From assembly GCF_900187365.1 (NCBI RefSeq), contig NZ_FYDG01000002.1, positions 580,662 through 644,661 on the forward strand: a stretch of 64,000 nucleotides of DNA, in the 5' to 3' direction. Below are positions 48,416 through 58,739 of the stretch, piece by piece. Each line of letters opens with the position of its first letter. Within the stretch, counting starts at the first letter, position 1. The translations under genes were made by a program, and so were the position numbers. The notes under the pieces were generated by a model. That model did no database searches, was not told the DNA's origin, and saw only the letters and a program-made list of their open reading frames with translations. Source of the DNA: Rhodoblastus acidophilus (GTDB lineage Bacteria; Pseudomonadota; Alphaproteobacteria; Rhizobiales; Beijerinckiaceae).

Positions 48416-50195
48416 ACTGCAGCCGCGCCAGCCGCGCGTAAAGCCCGTCGCGGGCGACGAGATCGGCGTGGCGGCCCTGCTCGACGATTTGGCCGCCGTC
48501 CATCACCAGAATGCGGTCGGCGGCCAGCACGGTGGCGAGGCGGTGGGCGATCACCAGCGTGGTGCGGTTCTGCATGACGTGATCAAGCGCCTCCTGCACC
48601 AGCATTTCGTTTTCGGCGTCGAGCGCGGACGTGGCCTCGTCCAGCAGCAGAATCGGCGCGTCCTTCAGAATCGCGCGGGCGATGGCGAGGCGCTGGCGCT
48701 GGCCGCCGGACAGCGTGACGCCGCGCTCGCCCAGCCGCGTCTCCAGCCCTTCCGGCAAGGCGCGCAAAAATTCGAGCGCCGCCGCCTGTTCGGCCGCCGC
48801 CTCGATCTGCGCCCGCGTGGCGTTGGGCGCGCCATAGGCGATGTTGTCGGCGGCGCTGGCGGCGAAAATCACCGGCTCCTGCGGCACCAGCGCCATGCGG
48901 CGGCGCCAGTCGGCCGGATCGGCCTCGCGCGCGTCGACGCCGTCGATGCGGACGGCGCCGGAAACGGGATCGTAAAACCGCATCAGCAGTTGCAGCAACG
49001 TGGATTTTCCTGCGCCCGACGGCCCGACGATGGCCACCTTTTCGCCCGGCGCGATGACGAAACTCAAATGGGAGAACACGGCGCGGTCGGGCCGTCCGGG
49101 ATAGGCGAAGCTCAAATCCTCGAACACGATCTCGCCGCGCGGCGGCTTTGGCAGGGCGCGCGGATGAGCGGGGGCGGTGACGCGCGGCTGCGTGGCCAAA
49201 ATCTCGGCGATGCGGCCGGCGGCGCCGGCGGCGGCGGAAATCTCGCCCCAGACTTCCGTGAGCTGGCCCAGCGAGCTGGCGCCAAATAGGGCGTAAAGCA
49301 GGAATTGCGACAATTCGCCCGCGCTCATGCGGCCCGCCAGCACGTCATGCGCGCCGAGCCAGAGCACGCCGACCACGCTGGCGGTGGCGAGGAAAATGCC
49401 GCAGCCCGTGAGCAGGGCGCGGGCGCCGGTGGCGTCGCGGGCCGCGGAATACGCCCCCTCGGCGGCGGCGGCGAAACGGGCGCGGGTGGCCGCTTCGGCG
49501 CCGAACGCCTGCATGATGCGGATGGCCGAGAGATTTTCGGTGGCGAGGGCGTTGGCCTCGGCGAGGGTGTCCTGCGCCGCGCGCGAACGCGCCCGCACCG
49601 CCCGTCCCGAAAACACCAGCGGCAGGATCACCGCGGGAATGCCGAACAGCACCAGCCCCGACAGTTTCGGGCTGGTGTAAACCATCAGCCCGACCGCGCC
49701 GACCAGCAGGAAGGCGTTGCGCAGGGCGATGGAGGCGGTGGCGCCGAAGGTGGACTTGATCTGCGTGGTGTCGGCCGACAGCCGCGAGGCCAGTTCGCCC
49801 GAGAGCGCCGTGTCGTAGAAAGCGGGGTCGAGCCGGGTGAGATGGGCGAAGACTGCGGCGCGAAGATCGGCGACGACGCGTTCGCCGAGCGTCATCACGA
49901 GGTAATACCGCGTGGCCGAGGCGACGGCCAGCACCGAAACCACGCCGATCAGGGCGATGAAATAGGAATTGATCGCGCCGGCGTGATCGACGGCGAATCC
50001 CTTGTCGATCATGCCGCGCACCGCCAACGGCACCACCAAAGTGGCGGCCGAGGCGATGGCCAGGGCGACCAGGGCCGCGCCGGCGCGGCCCGCGCGGCGT
50101 TTCGCATAGGGCAGGATGGGCTTGAGATTTCTCAGGGAGTCGCGGGACGCGCTGTTATTGGGAGCGTCGGTCATGATTTTGGGGGCGTCGGTCAT
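48381..50195 (-). CDS. ABC exporter, fused transmembrane and ATPase domains (MsbA-like)
   Basis: A 604-aa half-transporter. The N-terminal domain (about 25-330) has six helices and the ATPase domain shows GPSGAGKSTLLQLLM (Walker A), LSGGQRQRLAIARAIL (signature) and LLLDEATSALDAENE (Walker B). Lipid, peptide or drug export is possible. The N-terminus MTDAPKIMTDAPNN comes from a 21-bp tandem duplication that copies the start codon region, so the true start is ambiguous. Confidence 0.92.
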   Translation of the reverse strand: MTDAPKIMTDAPNNSASRDSLRNLKPILPYAKRRAGRAGAALVALAIASAATLVVPLAVRGMIDKGFAVDHAGAINSYFIALIGVVSVLAVASATRYYLVMTLGERVVADLRAAVFAHLTRLDPAFYDTALSGELASRLSADTTQIKSTFGATASIALRNAFLLVGAVGLMVYTSPKLSGLVLFGIPAVILPLVFSGRAVRARSRAAQDTLAEANALATENLSAIRIMQAFGAEAATRARFAAAAEGAYSAARDATGARALLTGCGIFLATASVVGVLWLGAHDVLAGRMSAGELSQFLLYALFGASSLGQLTEVWGEISAAAGAAGRIAEILATQPRVTAPAHPRALPKPPRGEIVFEDLSFAYPGRPDRAVFSHLSFVIAPGEKVAIVGPSGAGKSTLLQLLMRFYDPVSGAVRIDGVDAREADPADWRRRMALVPQEPVIFAASAADNIAYGAPNATRAQIEAAAEQAAALEFLRALPEGLETRLGERGVTLSGGQRQRLAIARAILKDAPILLLDEATSALDAENEMLVQEALDHVMQNRTTLVIAHRLATVLAADRILVMDGGQIVEQGRHADLVARDGLYARLARLQFNAGAEALATA

Positions 50196-50382
50196 GACGC
50201 CTATATAGGCCGCCGCCCGTCAAAAGACAGGTCGACGAAGGCGTGGCGCTAGAACGGCGCTTTCCGCTTGCTCGCCACGCGGTTCTGGTATAGGGAACGG
50301 CCTCTCAAATCTTCCGCGTGGAAACGCGCGACCAGGTTCCAAGGCGGCGATCCGTCACGGGACGAAGCCGCAGGGTCTTATT

Positions 50383-50613
50383 ATGAAGTCCGACATTCAT
50401 CCCGATTACCACACCATCAAGGTCATCATGACCAATGGGACCGAATTCCTCACCCGTTCGACCTACGGTAAGGAAGGCGACACCCTGAACCTCGACATCG
50501 ACCCGTCGACTCATCCGGCCTGGACCGGCGGCTCGCAGCAGCTGCTCGACCGCGGCGGCCGTCTGTCGCGCTTCAACTCGCGCTTTGGCGGCCTGTCCTT
50601 CGGCAAGAAATAA
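50383..50613 (+). CDS. rpmE: 50S ribosomal protein L31
   Basis: A 76-aa bL31 protein ([22 protein letters not shown], then [23 protein letters not shown]). It lacks the zinc-binding cysteines, so it is the zinc-independent form. Highly conserved alphaproteobacterial type. A strong terminator directly follows. Confidence 0.98.
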   Translation: MKSDIHPDYHTIKVIMTNGTEFLTRSTYGKEGDTLNLDIDPSTHPAWTGGSQQLLDRGGRLSRFNSRFGGLSFGKK

Positions 50614-50637
50614 GCCGGACACACGCCCCAAAACAAC

Positions 50638-50665
50638 AAGGCGGCCGATCGGCCGCCTTTTTTTT
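50638..50665 (+). terminator. Intrinsic terminator of rpmE
   Basis: A perfect 9-bp stem (AAGGCGGCC/GGCCGCCTT) with GATC loop ends in eight T residues, 24 bases past the rpmE stop. Confidence 0.92.
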
Positions 50666-50771
50666 ATGCCCGCCGCTGCGGTCGGGATCGAGGCCGGTTT
50701 CGCCGGCCTGACGCTCGCCAGGGCGAGCGGCGGCGAGATCGACCGCGCGTCGCCGCGCCGAAACGGCGCGC

Positions 50772-51302
50772 TCATTGCCTCATGACAAACCGGCCGTCGG
50801 CGACCTGGAAGTTTGACAGCTTTTTCAGGAAGCTCATGCCGAGCAAGGTGAGGGGCGTCCTGCCCGGTTCGGCCACGGCGGCCTCGACGTCGTAAACGAC
50901 AATGTCGCCGATGCGCACGGCGCGCAAGCGGACCGGCGCGAAGCGCGCCACGCCGTTGGCGGTCTGGCTGCGGCCGGTATAGGCCGAGGCCGGCGGGTCG
51001 ATGTTGAGCAGGCGCGCGTCCTCCGCCTTGAGGAAGACGTGGCTCGCCCCGGTGTCCACGAGCGCTTCGATGCGGGCGCCGTCGATCTCCACCTGGGCGT
51101 GATATTGCGACAGAGCATCGGGCGCCAATTCCACCTGCCCCCATTTCGAGCGGGTCGGCGCGGCGGCCGGCGTCACGGCCGGGGCCGGCGCCGGGGCGGC
51201 GCCCGACGGCGCGCGCGCGAAAAAGCGATCCTTGAGCGCGCTGACGGTCAGCAGCGAAACGACCAGCAGCGCCATCGCCATTTTCATCACGTCGCCCAGC
51301 AT
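50772..51302 (-). CDS. TIGR02281-like retropepsin (clan AA) aspartic protease
   Basis: A 176-aa membrane-anchored protease: an N-terminal hydrophobic helix (MAMALLVVSLLTVSAL), a Pro/Ala linker, then a single retropepsin-like domain with the catalytic ALVDTGAS motif and the LLGMSFLKKL end. Dimerisation is needed for activity in this clan. Substrate unknown. ATG start. Confidence 0.9.
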   Translation of the reverse strand: MLGDVMKMAMALLVVSLLTVSALKDRFFARAPSGAAPAPAPAVTPAAAPTRSKWGQVELAPDALSQYHAQVEIDGARIEALVDTGASHVFLKAEDARLLNIDPPASAYTGRSQTANGVARFAPVRLRAVRIGDIVVYDVEAAVAEPGRTPLTLLGMSFLKKLSNFQVADGRFVMRQ

Positions 51303-51518
51303 AACGATCCGTCCTATTCATGTTTACGCGCGCTATTTTGGCGCCGATAGGTCAAGCAGGCGTAAACGCCGCAAGTCTAACCGTGGCGCTCAGGGCGCTT
51401 TCATCATGAGCGTCTAAATATTGGCAAAGGATCATAACTAGCTGTCAATGACACGTTTTTTTAGGATGATGCGGTAAAGCTTGCATCCCCGCCAACCAAA
51501 CGAAAAAACGAGCGGAAA

Positions 51519-52070
51519 ATGTTGTGTGATAGGATGCGCGGAACGCGGCGCCTGTGGGCTGAAGCCCGGCGGCTGATGGTCGCCAGCGAGGGGTCGACCG
51601 CGGTCGAATTCGCCTTGATCGCCTTGCCGTTCTTTGTCGTTCTGCTCGCCATTTTCCAGGTTGCGATCATCTTTCTCGCCCAGCACGAACTGGAGACCGC
51701 GGTCGAAAAGACCGCGCGCGGCCTGCTGACGGGCCAGACGCAGCAGGCGAATATGACCCAGCAGCAATTCACCAATTCCGTCTGCGTCAATCTGCCGGCC
51801 TTGTTCACCTGTTCCAATCTGATGGTGGACCTGCAGACGGCCGGCGCCTTTTCATCGGCCGACACGTCGGCGCCGACGCTCACTTACGAAGGCGGCAAGG
51901 TCGCCAATGCCTGGAAGTTCGACACCGGCGCGTCCGGCAGCATCATGGTGTTGCGGGTGATGTATCAGTTTCCCGTTCTGCCCGGCCTGATGGCCCTCAA
52001 CCTCTCCAACCTCGCCAATGGCTCGCGCCTGTTGATGGCGAGCGCGGTCTTCCAGGCGGAGTCCTATTGA
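51519..52070 (+). CDS. TadE-like pilus assembly protein
   Basis: A 183-aa protein of the TadE family: after a basic start it has EGSTAVEFALIALPFFVVLLAIFQVAIIF, the N-terminal helix with the conserved Glu typical of type IV pilin-like TadE. The rest is a soluble, secreted domain with two Cys residues. First of three Tad-like genes; the next start overlaps its stop. No tadA, cpaF or flp is near. Confidence 0.88.
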   Translation: MLCDRMRGTRRLWAEARRLMVASEGSTAVEFALIALPFFVVLLAIFQVAIIFLAQHELETAVEKTARGLLTGQTQQANMTQQQFTNSVCVNLPALFTCSNLMVDLQTAGAFSSADTSAPTLTYEGGKVANAWKFDTGASGSIMVLRVMYQFPVLPGLMALNLSNLANGSRLLMASAVFQAESY

Positions 52071-52606
52071 TGCGGCCGGTTTCCCTTCATGGATTCTGGC
52101 GCGCGCGCGGCGGACTCGCGGCGGTCGAATTCGCCTTGGTGCTGCCGATCGCCATGGCCATGCTGTTCGGAGAATTCGTGCTGGGCGAAGCCCTCAGCAT
52201 CAATCGCAAGATCTCGATCGCGTCGCGCACGGTGGCCGACCTGGTCGCGCGCAGGTCGGCGCTGACGGGCGACGACCTGACGGCCATCATGAACGCCACC
52301 ACCCAGATCGTCGCGCCCTATTCGAATGGGCCGATGACCCTGGTGGTGGCCGAAGTGACCACCGACGCCTCGGGCAAGACCATAGTGACCTGGAACAAGG
52401 CGCTCAACGCCGCCGCGCTCGTCAACGGCAGCGCCTTCACCCTGCCGCCGGGCATGGCGCAAGCCAGCACGTCGCTGATCTACGCCAGGGTGACCTACGC
52501 CTACAAGCCGCCCGTCGGGCAGAACACGTTCGGAATCATCCCGATTTCCAATACGTTCTACATGCCGCCGCGCGCCGCCTCGACCATCGCCTGCATCGGA
52601 TGCTGA
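52070..52606 (+). CDS. Second TadE-like protein
   Basis: A 178-aa protein with the helix ARGGLAAVEFALVLPIAMAMLFGEFVLGEAL (again with the TadE Glu), then a secreted domain ending in CIGC. Probable minor pseudopilin. ATG start overlaps the previous stop (TGATG). The next gene overlaps its end or follows it closely. Confidence 0.87.
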   Translation: MRPVSLHGFWRARGGLAAVEFALVLPIAMAMLFGEFVLGEALSINRKISIASRTVADLVARRSALTGDDLTAIMNATTQIVAPYSNGPMTLVVAEVTTDASGKTIVTWNKALNAAALVNGSAFTLPPGMAQASTSLIYARVTYAYKPPVGQNTFGIIPISNTFYMPPRAASTIACIGC

Positions 52607-52626
52607 CCCCAGTTGGAACCAAAGCC

Positions 52627-54072
52627 ATGGACCATCCTCGATTCTTCAAGCTCAAGGCGCTGCTCGCCGACCGAAACGGCAATGTCGCCATTATCTTCGC
52701 CCTGGCCTCCATTCCCCTCTTCATCGCGCTGGCGGCTTCGGTCGATTACGCCCGCGCGGCCAAAGCCCGCGGCGAATTGGCGGCCATCGCCGACGCCGCC
52801 GTGCTGACCGGCACAACGCCGACGATGATGGCCCAGTCGACCACATCCGCCAAAGCCGCCATCGCCAACATGTTCGCGGCCCAGGCGCAGCAAATCGGCG
52901 GCCTGACCTATGCCGCCAAGAACCTGACCGTGGATGTCACGGACACGAAGCAGACCAACTTCACGCAGCGGACGGTCAATCTGACCTACAAGGCCCAGGT
53001 CGCCAACGCCTTCGGCGCCTTTCTGGCGCAGGCGCAGACCGGCTTCACGGTGACCGCTTCGGCCGCCACCACCAACGCGCCCAACATCGACTTCTACATG
53101 CTGGTGGACAATTCGCCGTCGATGGAGCTGCCGGCGACCACCCAGGGCGTGAGCGACATGATCGCCAAGACCGGCTGCGCCTTCGCCTGCCACGAAACCA
53201 ATATGGCCGATAACGAATCCAAGGGCTATCCCGGCTACGGCACGATCGACAGCTACACTTTCGCGGAGAACGCGGGCATCGCCCTGCGCATCGACAATGT
53301 GCGGACGGCGGTCAATCAGGTCGCCTCGACGGCGCAGAGCACGATGACCCACAATGGCGCGACCTATCGGATGGCGGTGTACGGCTTCAATCACGACTTC
53401 AAGAAGATCCAGAAGCTGATCACCACCACCACGGCGCACCAGAACAACATCCAGAACAGCGTCGCCAATCTCACGCCGCCGCTGATGGCCAGCAACAACT
53501 ATATCGACGGCAACCAGACCTATGTCTATCCGACGGGCGCATCGACCTACGCCACCGTCAATCTCGACAGCTCGCCTCTGTACAACAACGACGCCATGAC
53601 GGATTTCGGCTATGCGATGACCAAGATCAACGCCGAAATGCCTACGCCCGGCGCGGGAACCAGTCAGACCGACGACACGCCGCAGGGCGTGCTGATGATC
53701 GTGACCGACGGGGTGGTGGACGCCGCCGTTTATTCGTCGTCGGCGTGCAGCACCTCGTCCTATGTTCAGATTTCGAACAAATACGGCGCGTTCACACGCT
53801 GCATGGCGCCGGTCGACACGTCGTTCTGCGCCACGGTCAAGAATCGCGGCATTCGCATCGCCGTGCTCAACACCACCTATCAACCGGTTGAGTCCGATTC
53901 CTGGTATCGCGACAAGATCAAGCCGTTCATCTCGCAGGTCGCATCCAACCTGCAGGCGTGCGCCTCCTCGGCGGCGCTGTACCACGAGGTCACCACCGAC
54001 GACGACATTTCGGCCGCCTTGTCGGATCTGTTCCAAAGGGCCGTGTCCACCGCGCCGCGCCTGACCAATTAA
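52627..54072 (+). CDS. TadG-like protein with von Willebrand factor A domain
   Basis: A 481-aa protein: an N-terminal TadG helix (RNGNVAIIFALASIPLFIALAASVDYARA), then a large secreted region with a VWA MIDAS-like motif DNSPSM near residue 164 and numerous Cys residues. TadG proteins take part in Flp pilus biogenesis or surface adhesion. The ATG at 52600 overlaps the upstream gene but lacks a ribosome-binding site; the ATG at 52627 has GGAA upstream and is preferred weakly. Confidence 0.87.
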   Translation: MDHPRFFKLKALLADRNGNVAIIFALASIPLFIALAASVDYARAAKARGELAAIADAAVLTGTTPTMMAQSTTSAKAAIANMFAAQAQQIGGLTYAAKNLTVDVTDTKQTNFTQRTVNLTYKAQVANAFGAFLAQAQTGFTVTASAATTNAPNIDFYMLVDNSPSMELPATTQGVSDMIAKTGCAFACHETNMADNESKGYPGYGTIDSYTFAENAGIALRIDNVRTAVNQVASTAQSTMTHNGATYRMAVYGFNHDFKKIQKLITTTTAHQNNIQNSVANLTPPLMASNNYIDGNQTYVYPTGASTYATVNLDSSPLYNNDAMTDFGYAMTKINAEMPTPGAGTSQTDDTPQGVLMIVTDGVVDAAVYSSSACSTSSYVQISNKYGAFTRCMAPVDTSFCATVKNRGIRIAVLNTTYQPVESDSWYRDKIKPFISQVASNLQACASSAALYHEVTTDDDISAALSDLFQRAVSTAPRLTN

Positions 54073-54085
54073 ACGGGCGCGGGCG

Positions 54086-56593
54086 TCACGTCCCGCGCGG
54101 CTTGGCGCGGGTCGTCGGCGCGGCGGCGGCGGGATCGTCCGGCCAGAGATGGCGGGGATAGCGGCCCTTCATCTCGGCCTTCACCGCGCTCCAGGAGCCG
54201 CGCCAGAACCCCGGCAGGTCGCGGGTGATCTGGATCGGCCGGTGCGCCGGCGACAGCAGATGCAGCGTGAGGGGAACGCGGCCGCCGGCGAGTTTGGGAT
54301 GGTCGGCGAGGCCATAAAGCTCCTGCACGCGCACCGCCAGAACCGGCCCCTCCGCGCTGGAATAGTCCAAAGCGACATTCGAGCCGGCCGGCGTGAGGAA
54401 ATGCGTCGGGGCCTCCGCCTCCAGCCGCCGCGACAAATCCCAGGGAATCAGCGCCGCAAGCGCGGCGTCGAGTTTGTCCGGGCCGATGTCGTCGAGCCGG
54501 CCGCAGCCCTCGATGAACGGGGCCAGCCAATCCTCCGGCGCCTGGGACAGACCGGCTTCGCTCAGGTCGGGCCAGGGATTGGGCTCGTCGGGCGCGGCCG
54601 AGCGGGCGAAGGCCTCGCGCACAAAACCGACGCGCTCGCGCAATTGCGCCTGCCCCTTGCTCCAGTTCAGCCGGTCGATTCCACGTTCGGCGGCGCCGCG
54701 CGCCAATAGCGCCGCCTCCTCGGGCGAACCGGCGAGCGCGGCGGTTTTCTCCGCCAGCATCAAGGCGCGGTAACGCCGGGTCTCGCGGCGGCGCAAGGCG
54801 CCGCTGGCGGGATCGAACCGGGTTTCCACCCCGGCCTCGATCTCGGCGGCGAACAGCGATTCGAATTCCGCTTCGTCCAATGCGGCGGCGGCGAGGATGC
54901 GGCTGGCGCCGGCGCGGCCCGCGACTTCGGCCACCGCCAGATATTTTTCGCGCGCCAGGGCCAGATGCGGCTCCAGACTGGCGGCGCGGCCGTTGGCCAT
55001 CAGGAAATCGCCGGTTTTTCCGCGCGCCCGCGCGACGCGGTCGGGAAAGGCCAGCGCGATCAGGGCGCCGGGCGAAAGATCGCGCGGTTCGCCCGATTCG
55101 CCCAGCGCCCGCGCCGCCGCGCGCAGCCCGTGCTTCCAGCCATGCGCCAGCCGCCGCGCGTCGTTCGCGCGAGGGCTGGACTCGCGCGCCCAGCGGTCGA
55201 GCCGTTCCGCGAGGTCGACGGCGTCGCCGCCCAGGCCGCGCTCGGTCAGCAGAACCGCCAGTTCGCAAGCCGGCGCGCCCATGCCGAAACTCTCGGCCCG
55301 CAACGCCATCCGGGCGAGGCGCGGCGGCAGCGGCAAGGTCCGCATCGCCTTGCCGCCCGCGGTGACGCCGCCTTCCGCGTCCAGCGCGCCCAGCTCCTGC
55401 AACAGCGCGCGGGCCTCGGCGCTGGCGGCGGGCGGCGGCGGATCGAGCCAGCGTAGCGAAGCGGGATCGCGCGCGCCCCAGGCGGCGAGGTCGAGCAGCA
55501 GTCCCGCGAGATCGGCGGCCAGGATTTCCGGCTGCGCATAGGCGGGCAGCGCCCCCGTCGCCGCCTCCTCCCACAGCCGGTAGCAGATTCCGGGCTGGGT
55601 GCGGCCGGCGCGGCCCCGGCGCTGGTCGGCGGCGGCGCGCGAGGCGCGGACGGTTTCAAGCCGGGTCAAGCCAAGGTCGGGTTCAAATTTGGGCGCGCGC
55701 AAAAAACCGCAATCCACCACCACGCGCACGCCCTCGATGGTGATCGAGGTTTCCGCGATGGACGTGGCCAGAACCACTTTGCGCCGCCCCGACGCGGCAG
55801 GACGAATGGCCCGGTCCTGCGCGCCCCGGTCCATGGCGCCGTAGAGCGGGCACAGATCGACCGAGGGATCGCGCAATTTCTCTTTTAGCAGCGCCTCCGT
55901 GCGTAAAATTTCGCCCTGCCCCGGCAGGAAGGCCAGAACGGAGCCGTCCTGCTCGGCCAAGGCGCGCAGCACGGCGCGGGCGACGGCCGCTTCGATCCGC
56001 TCGCGCGGGTCGCGGCCGAGATAAAGCGTTTCGACCGGAAAGGCGCGGCCCTGCGATTCGACCACGGGCGCGTCGTCGAGCAGCGCAGCGACGCGCGCGC
56101 CGTCGAGCGTCGCCGACATCACCAGCAGGCGCAGGTCCGGCCGCAGCGCGTCCTGAGCGTCAAGGGCCAGCGCCAAGCCGAGATCGGCGTCAACGGAGCG
56201 TTCGTGAAATTCGTCGAACAGCACCGCCGCGACGCCCTCCAGCGCGGGATCGTCGAGAATCATCCGCGCGAACACGCCCTCGGTGACCACCTCGATGCGG
56301 GTGCGCGGGCCGGCGAGCGTTTGCAGGCGCACCCGCAGGCCCACGGTCTCGCCGAGCTTCTCGCCCAGGCTTTCGGCCATGCGTTCGGCGGCGGCGCGGG
56401 CGGCGAGACGGCGCGGCTCCAGAATGATGATTTTGCCATCTTCTCGCCATGATTCTTGCAAAAGCGCCAGCGGAACCCGCGTGGTCTTGCCCGCGCCGGG
56501 CGAGGCGACCAGAACGGCGCGGTTGCGCGCGGCGAGAACATCTCGCAAACGCGGCAAGACATGATCGATCGGCAGGGGGAACGCGGCGGCCAT
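54086..56593 (-). CDS. hrpB: ATP-dependent helicase HrpB
   Basis: DExH-box helicase of the HrpA/HrpB family, 835 aa (E. coli about 810). Motif I is SPGAGKTTRVPLALL, motif II is DEFH within VLFDEFHERS, and RRGRAGRTQPGICYRLW is the C-terminal helicase motif. HrpB C-terminal domain follows with the family ending LPGFWRGSWSAVKAEMKGRYPRHLWPDDP. Start at ATG 56593, with GAGG seven bases upstream; the open frame extends further without support. Cellular role in bacteria is not well defined. Confidence 0.96.
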   Translation of the reverse strand: MAAAFPLPIDHVLPRLRDVLAARNRAVLVASPGAGKTTRVPLALLQESWREDGKIIILEPRRLAARAAAERMAESLGEKLGETVGLRVRLQTLAGPRTRIEVVTEGVFARMILDDPALEGVAAVLFDEFHERSVDADLGLALALDAQDALRPDLRLLVMSATLDGARVAALLDDAPVVESQGRAFPVETLYLGRDPRERIEAAVARAVLRALAEQDGSVLAFLPGQGEILRTEALLKEKLRDPSVDLCPLYGAMDRGAQDRAIRPAASGRRKVVLATSIAETSITIEGVRVVVDCGFLRAPKFEPDLGLTRLETVRASRAAADQRRGRAGRTQPGICYRLWEEAATGALPAYAQPEILAADLAGLLLDLAAWGARDPASLRWLDPPPPAASAEARALLQELGALDAEGGVTAGGKAMRTLPLPPRLARMALRAESFGMGAPACELAVLLTERGLGGDAVDLAERLDRWARESSPRANDARRLAHGWKHGLRAAARALGESGEPRDLSPGALIALAFPDRVARARGKTGDFLMANGRAASLEPHLALAREKYLAVAEVAGRAGASRILAAAALDEAEFESLFAAEIEAGVETRFDPASGALRRRETRRYRALMLAEKTAALAGSPEEAALLARGAAERGIDRLNWSKGQAQLRERVGFVREAFARSAAPDEPNPWPDLSEAGLSQAPEDWLAPFIEGCGRLDDIGPDKLDAALAALIPWDLSRRLEAEAPTHFLTPAGSNVALDYSSAEGPVLAVRVQELYGLADHPKLAGGRVPLTLHLLSPAHRPIQITRDLPGFWRGSWSAVKAEMKGRYPRHLWPDDPAAAAPTTRAKPRGT

Positions 56594-56729
56594 GACGCGC
56601 CTCATGCCAGCAATCGGCGACATTCTCAACCTTTTGGCGTATAATCGCCAGGCCCCTTCTCTCGCGTTGCGGAAAGGTTTATAGACCGCCGCGGTCGGCC
56701 GACGATTCAGGCCAAGCCAGGATGCGTTC

Positions 56730-58655
56730 ATGTCGCAAGACGCCGTACAGCCTTCCGCACCGCCTACCCAGACCAACACGCAATCGCCCGCAGCGCCCGA
56801 GCACCAGGAAGGGTTCTGGAAGCTGATGCTGGGATCGATGGGGGTGGTCTATGGCGACATCGGCACCAGCCCGCTCTATGCGCTGAAAACCGCCCTGTCG
56901 CACATGAAAGCCGACGGCGTGGTGGAATCGGAGGTGATCGGCATCGTCTCGCTGCTGATCTGGGCGCTGTTCACCGTGGTGTCGCTGAAATACGTGGCGT
57001 TTCTGATGCGGGCCGACAACAAGGGCGAAGGCGGCACGCTGTCGCTGATGGCGCTGGCGCGCAAGTCGCTCGGCCATGGGTCGAAAATCATCTTCCTGCT
57101 CGGCGTCACCGGCGCCGCCCTGTTCGCGGGCGACGCGGTGATCACGCCGGCCATTTCCGTGCTTTCGGCCGTCGAGGGCCTCAACACGGCCTCGCCGGCG
57201 TTCCAGCCCTACGTTCTGCCGATCGCAGTGATCATCCTGGTGTCGCTGTTCGTGGTGCAAAGCGGCGGCACCGCGCGGGTGGCGTCGTTCTTCGGGCCGG
57301 TGATGGTGGTGTTCTTCGGCCTGCTCGCCCTGCTCGGCCTGTCGCATATTTCCGACGCCCCGCGCATCCTCACCGCCTTCGATCCCCGGCTCGGCCTGAG
57401 CTTCCTGTTCGGCCACGGCTCGGCCGGCTTTGTCACGCTCGGCCTCGTCTTCCTCGCCGTGACCGGCGCGGAGGCGCTCTATGGCGACATGGGCCATTTC
57501 GGCCGCAAGCCGATCCAGGTGGCCTGGCTGTGCTTCGTGCTGCCGTCGCTGATCTGCAACTATCTCGGCCAGGGCGCGCTGGTGTTGAAGGACCCGGAGG
57601 CTGTCAAGGATCCCTTCTACCTGATGGCGCCGGACTGGGCGCTGATTCCCTTCGTCGTGCTCGCCACGGTGGCGACGGTGATCGCGTCGCAGGCGGTGAT
57701 CACCGGCGCGTTCTCGCTGTCGCGTCAGGCGATTCAGCTCGGCCTGCTGCCGCGCCTGGAAATCCAGCACACTTCCGCTAGCACGGAGGGGCAGATCTAT
57801 GTCCCCCGCGTCAACCGGACCCTGCTGATCGGCGTGTTGCTGCTGGTGTTCCTGTTCCGCACCTCGGACAATCTGGCCAACGCCTATGGCATCGCCGTGA
57901 CCGGAACCATGGTGGTCGACGCCAGCCTGGCGTTTTTCGTGGTGTGGAAACTGTGGCGCTGGCCGCTCTGGCTCGCCATTCCCGTGATCGGCTATTTCCT
58001 GACCATCGACGTGTCGTTCCTGATGGCCAATCTGATCAAGATTTTCGAAGGCGCCTGGGTGCCGCTGACCATGGGCGCGCTGGCCATGGTGGTGATGTGG
58101 ACCTGGGTGCGCGGCACCGATCTCCTGCACAAGAAGACGCAGCGCGATTCGATTCCGACCGCCGACCTCATCCGCATGCTGGAAAAGTCCAAGCCGCACC
58201 GGGTGGCGGGCACGGCGGTGTTCCTCACCGGCGATCCGCAGGTCGCGCCCTCGGCGCTGATGCACAACCTCAAGCACAACAAGGTGGTGCATGAGCGGGT
58301 GGTGATCATGAACATCGTCACCGAGCCCACGCCGCGCGTCGCCGAGGCCAACCGTTTCGAGATCGAGAAACTGTCCGAGGATTTCCTGCGGGTCACCCTG
58401 CATTTCGGCTATATGGAAAGCCCGCGCGTGCCCGCGGCCATGGCGCTGATGCGCAAGGCCGGCTACAAGTTCGACATCATGACGACATCGTTCTTCCTCG
58501 GCAAACGGACGCTCAAGCCTTCGCCGGCGTCGGGCATGCCGCAATGGCAGGACAAGCTGTTCGTCACCCTGTCGAAACAATCGGCCAACGCCACCGACTT
58601 CTTCTCGATCCCATCGGATCGCGTGGTCGAACTGGGCGCGCAGGTCACCATTTGA
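56730..58655 (+). CDS. kup: Potassium transporter Kup
   Basis: K+/H+ symporter of 641 aa. The signature [24 protein letters not shown] opens the first helix, followed by [15 protein letters not shown] and about 12 helices, then a C-terminal cytoplasmic domain (from about residue 460). Kup works under low external K+. It starts at ATG divergently from hrpB with 136 bp between. Confidence 0.97.
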   Translation: MSQDAVQPSAPPTQTNTQSPAAPEHQEGFWKLMLGSMGVVYGDIGTSPLYALKTALSHMKADGVVESEVIGIVSLLIWALFTVVSLKYVAFLMRADNKGEGGTLSLMALARKSLGHGSKIIFLLGVTGAALFAGDAVITPAISVLSAVEGLNTASPAFQPYVLPIAVIILVSLFVVQSGGTARVASFFGPVMVVFFGLLALLGLSHISDAPRILTAFDPRLGLSFLFGHGSAGFVTLGLVFLAVTGAEALYGDMGHFGRKPIQVAWLCFVLPSLICNYLGQGALVLKDPEAVKDPFYLMAPDWALIPFVVLATVATVIASQAVITGAFSLSRQAIQLGLLPRLEIQHTSASTEGQIYVPRVNRTLLIGVLLLVFLFRTSDNLANAYGIAVTGTMVVDASLAFFVVWKLWRWPLWLAIPVIGYFLTIDVSFLMANLIKIFEGAWVPLTMGALAMVVMWTWVRGTDLLHKKTQRDSIPTADLIRMLEKSKPHRVAGTAVFLTGDPQVAPSALMHNLKHNKVVHERVVIMNIVTEPTPRVAEANRFEIEKLSEDFLRVTLHFGYMESPRVPAAMALMRKAGYKFDIMTTSFFLGKRTLKPSPASGMPQWQDKLFVTLSKQSANATDFFSIPSDRVVELGAQVTI

Positions 58656-58658
58656 CGC

Positions 58659-58679
58659 CCGCTCGGGCAGCCCGAGCGG
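58659..58679 (+). terminator. Probable terminator hairpin of kup
   Basis: A 9-bp perfect stem (CCGCTCGGG/CCCGAGCGG) with CAG loop follows the kup stop closely. The tail CCTTGT has only two adjacent T residues, so efficiency is uncertain. Confidence 0.45.
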
Positions 58680-58739
58680 CCTTGTAAGTCAGCCATCCGC
58701 CCCGCCCGTCCAGGGACGGGCGACGGCGATTTGAGCGGG

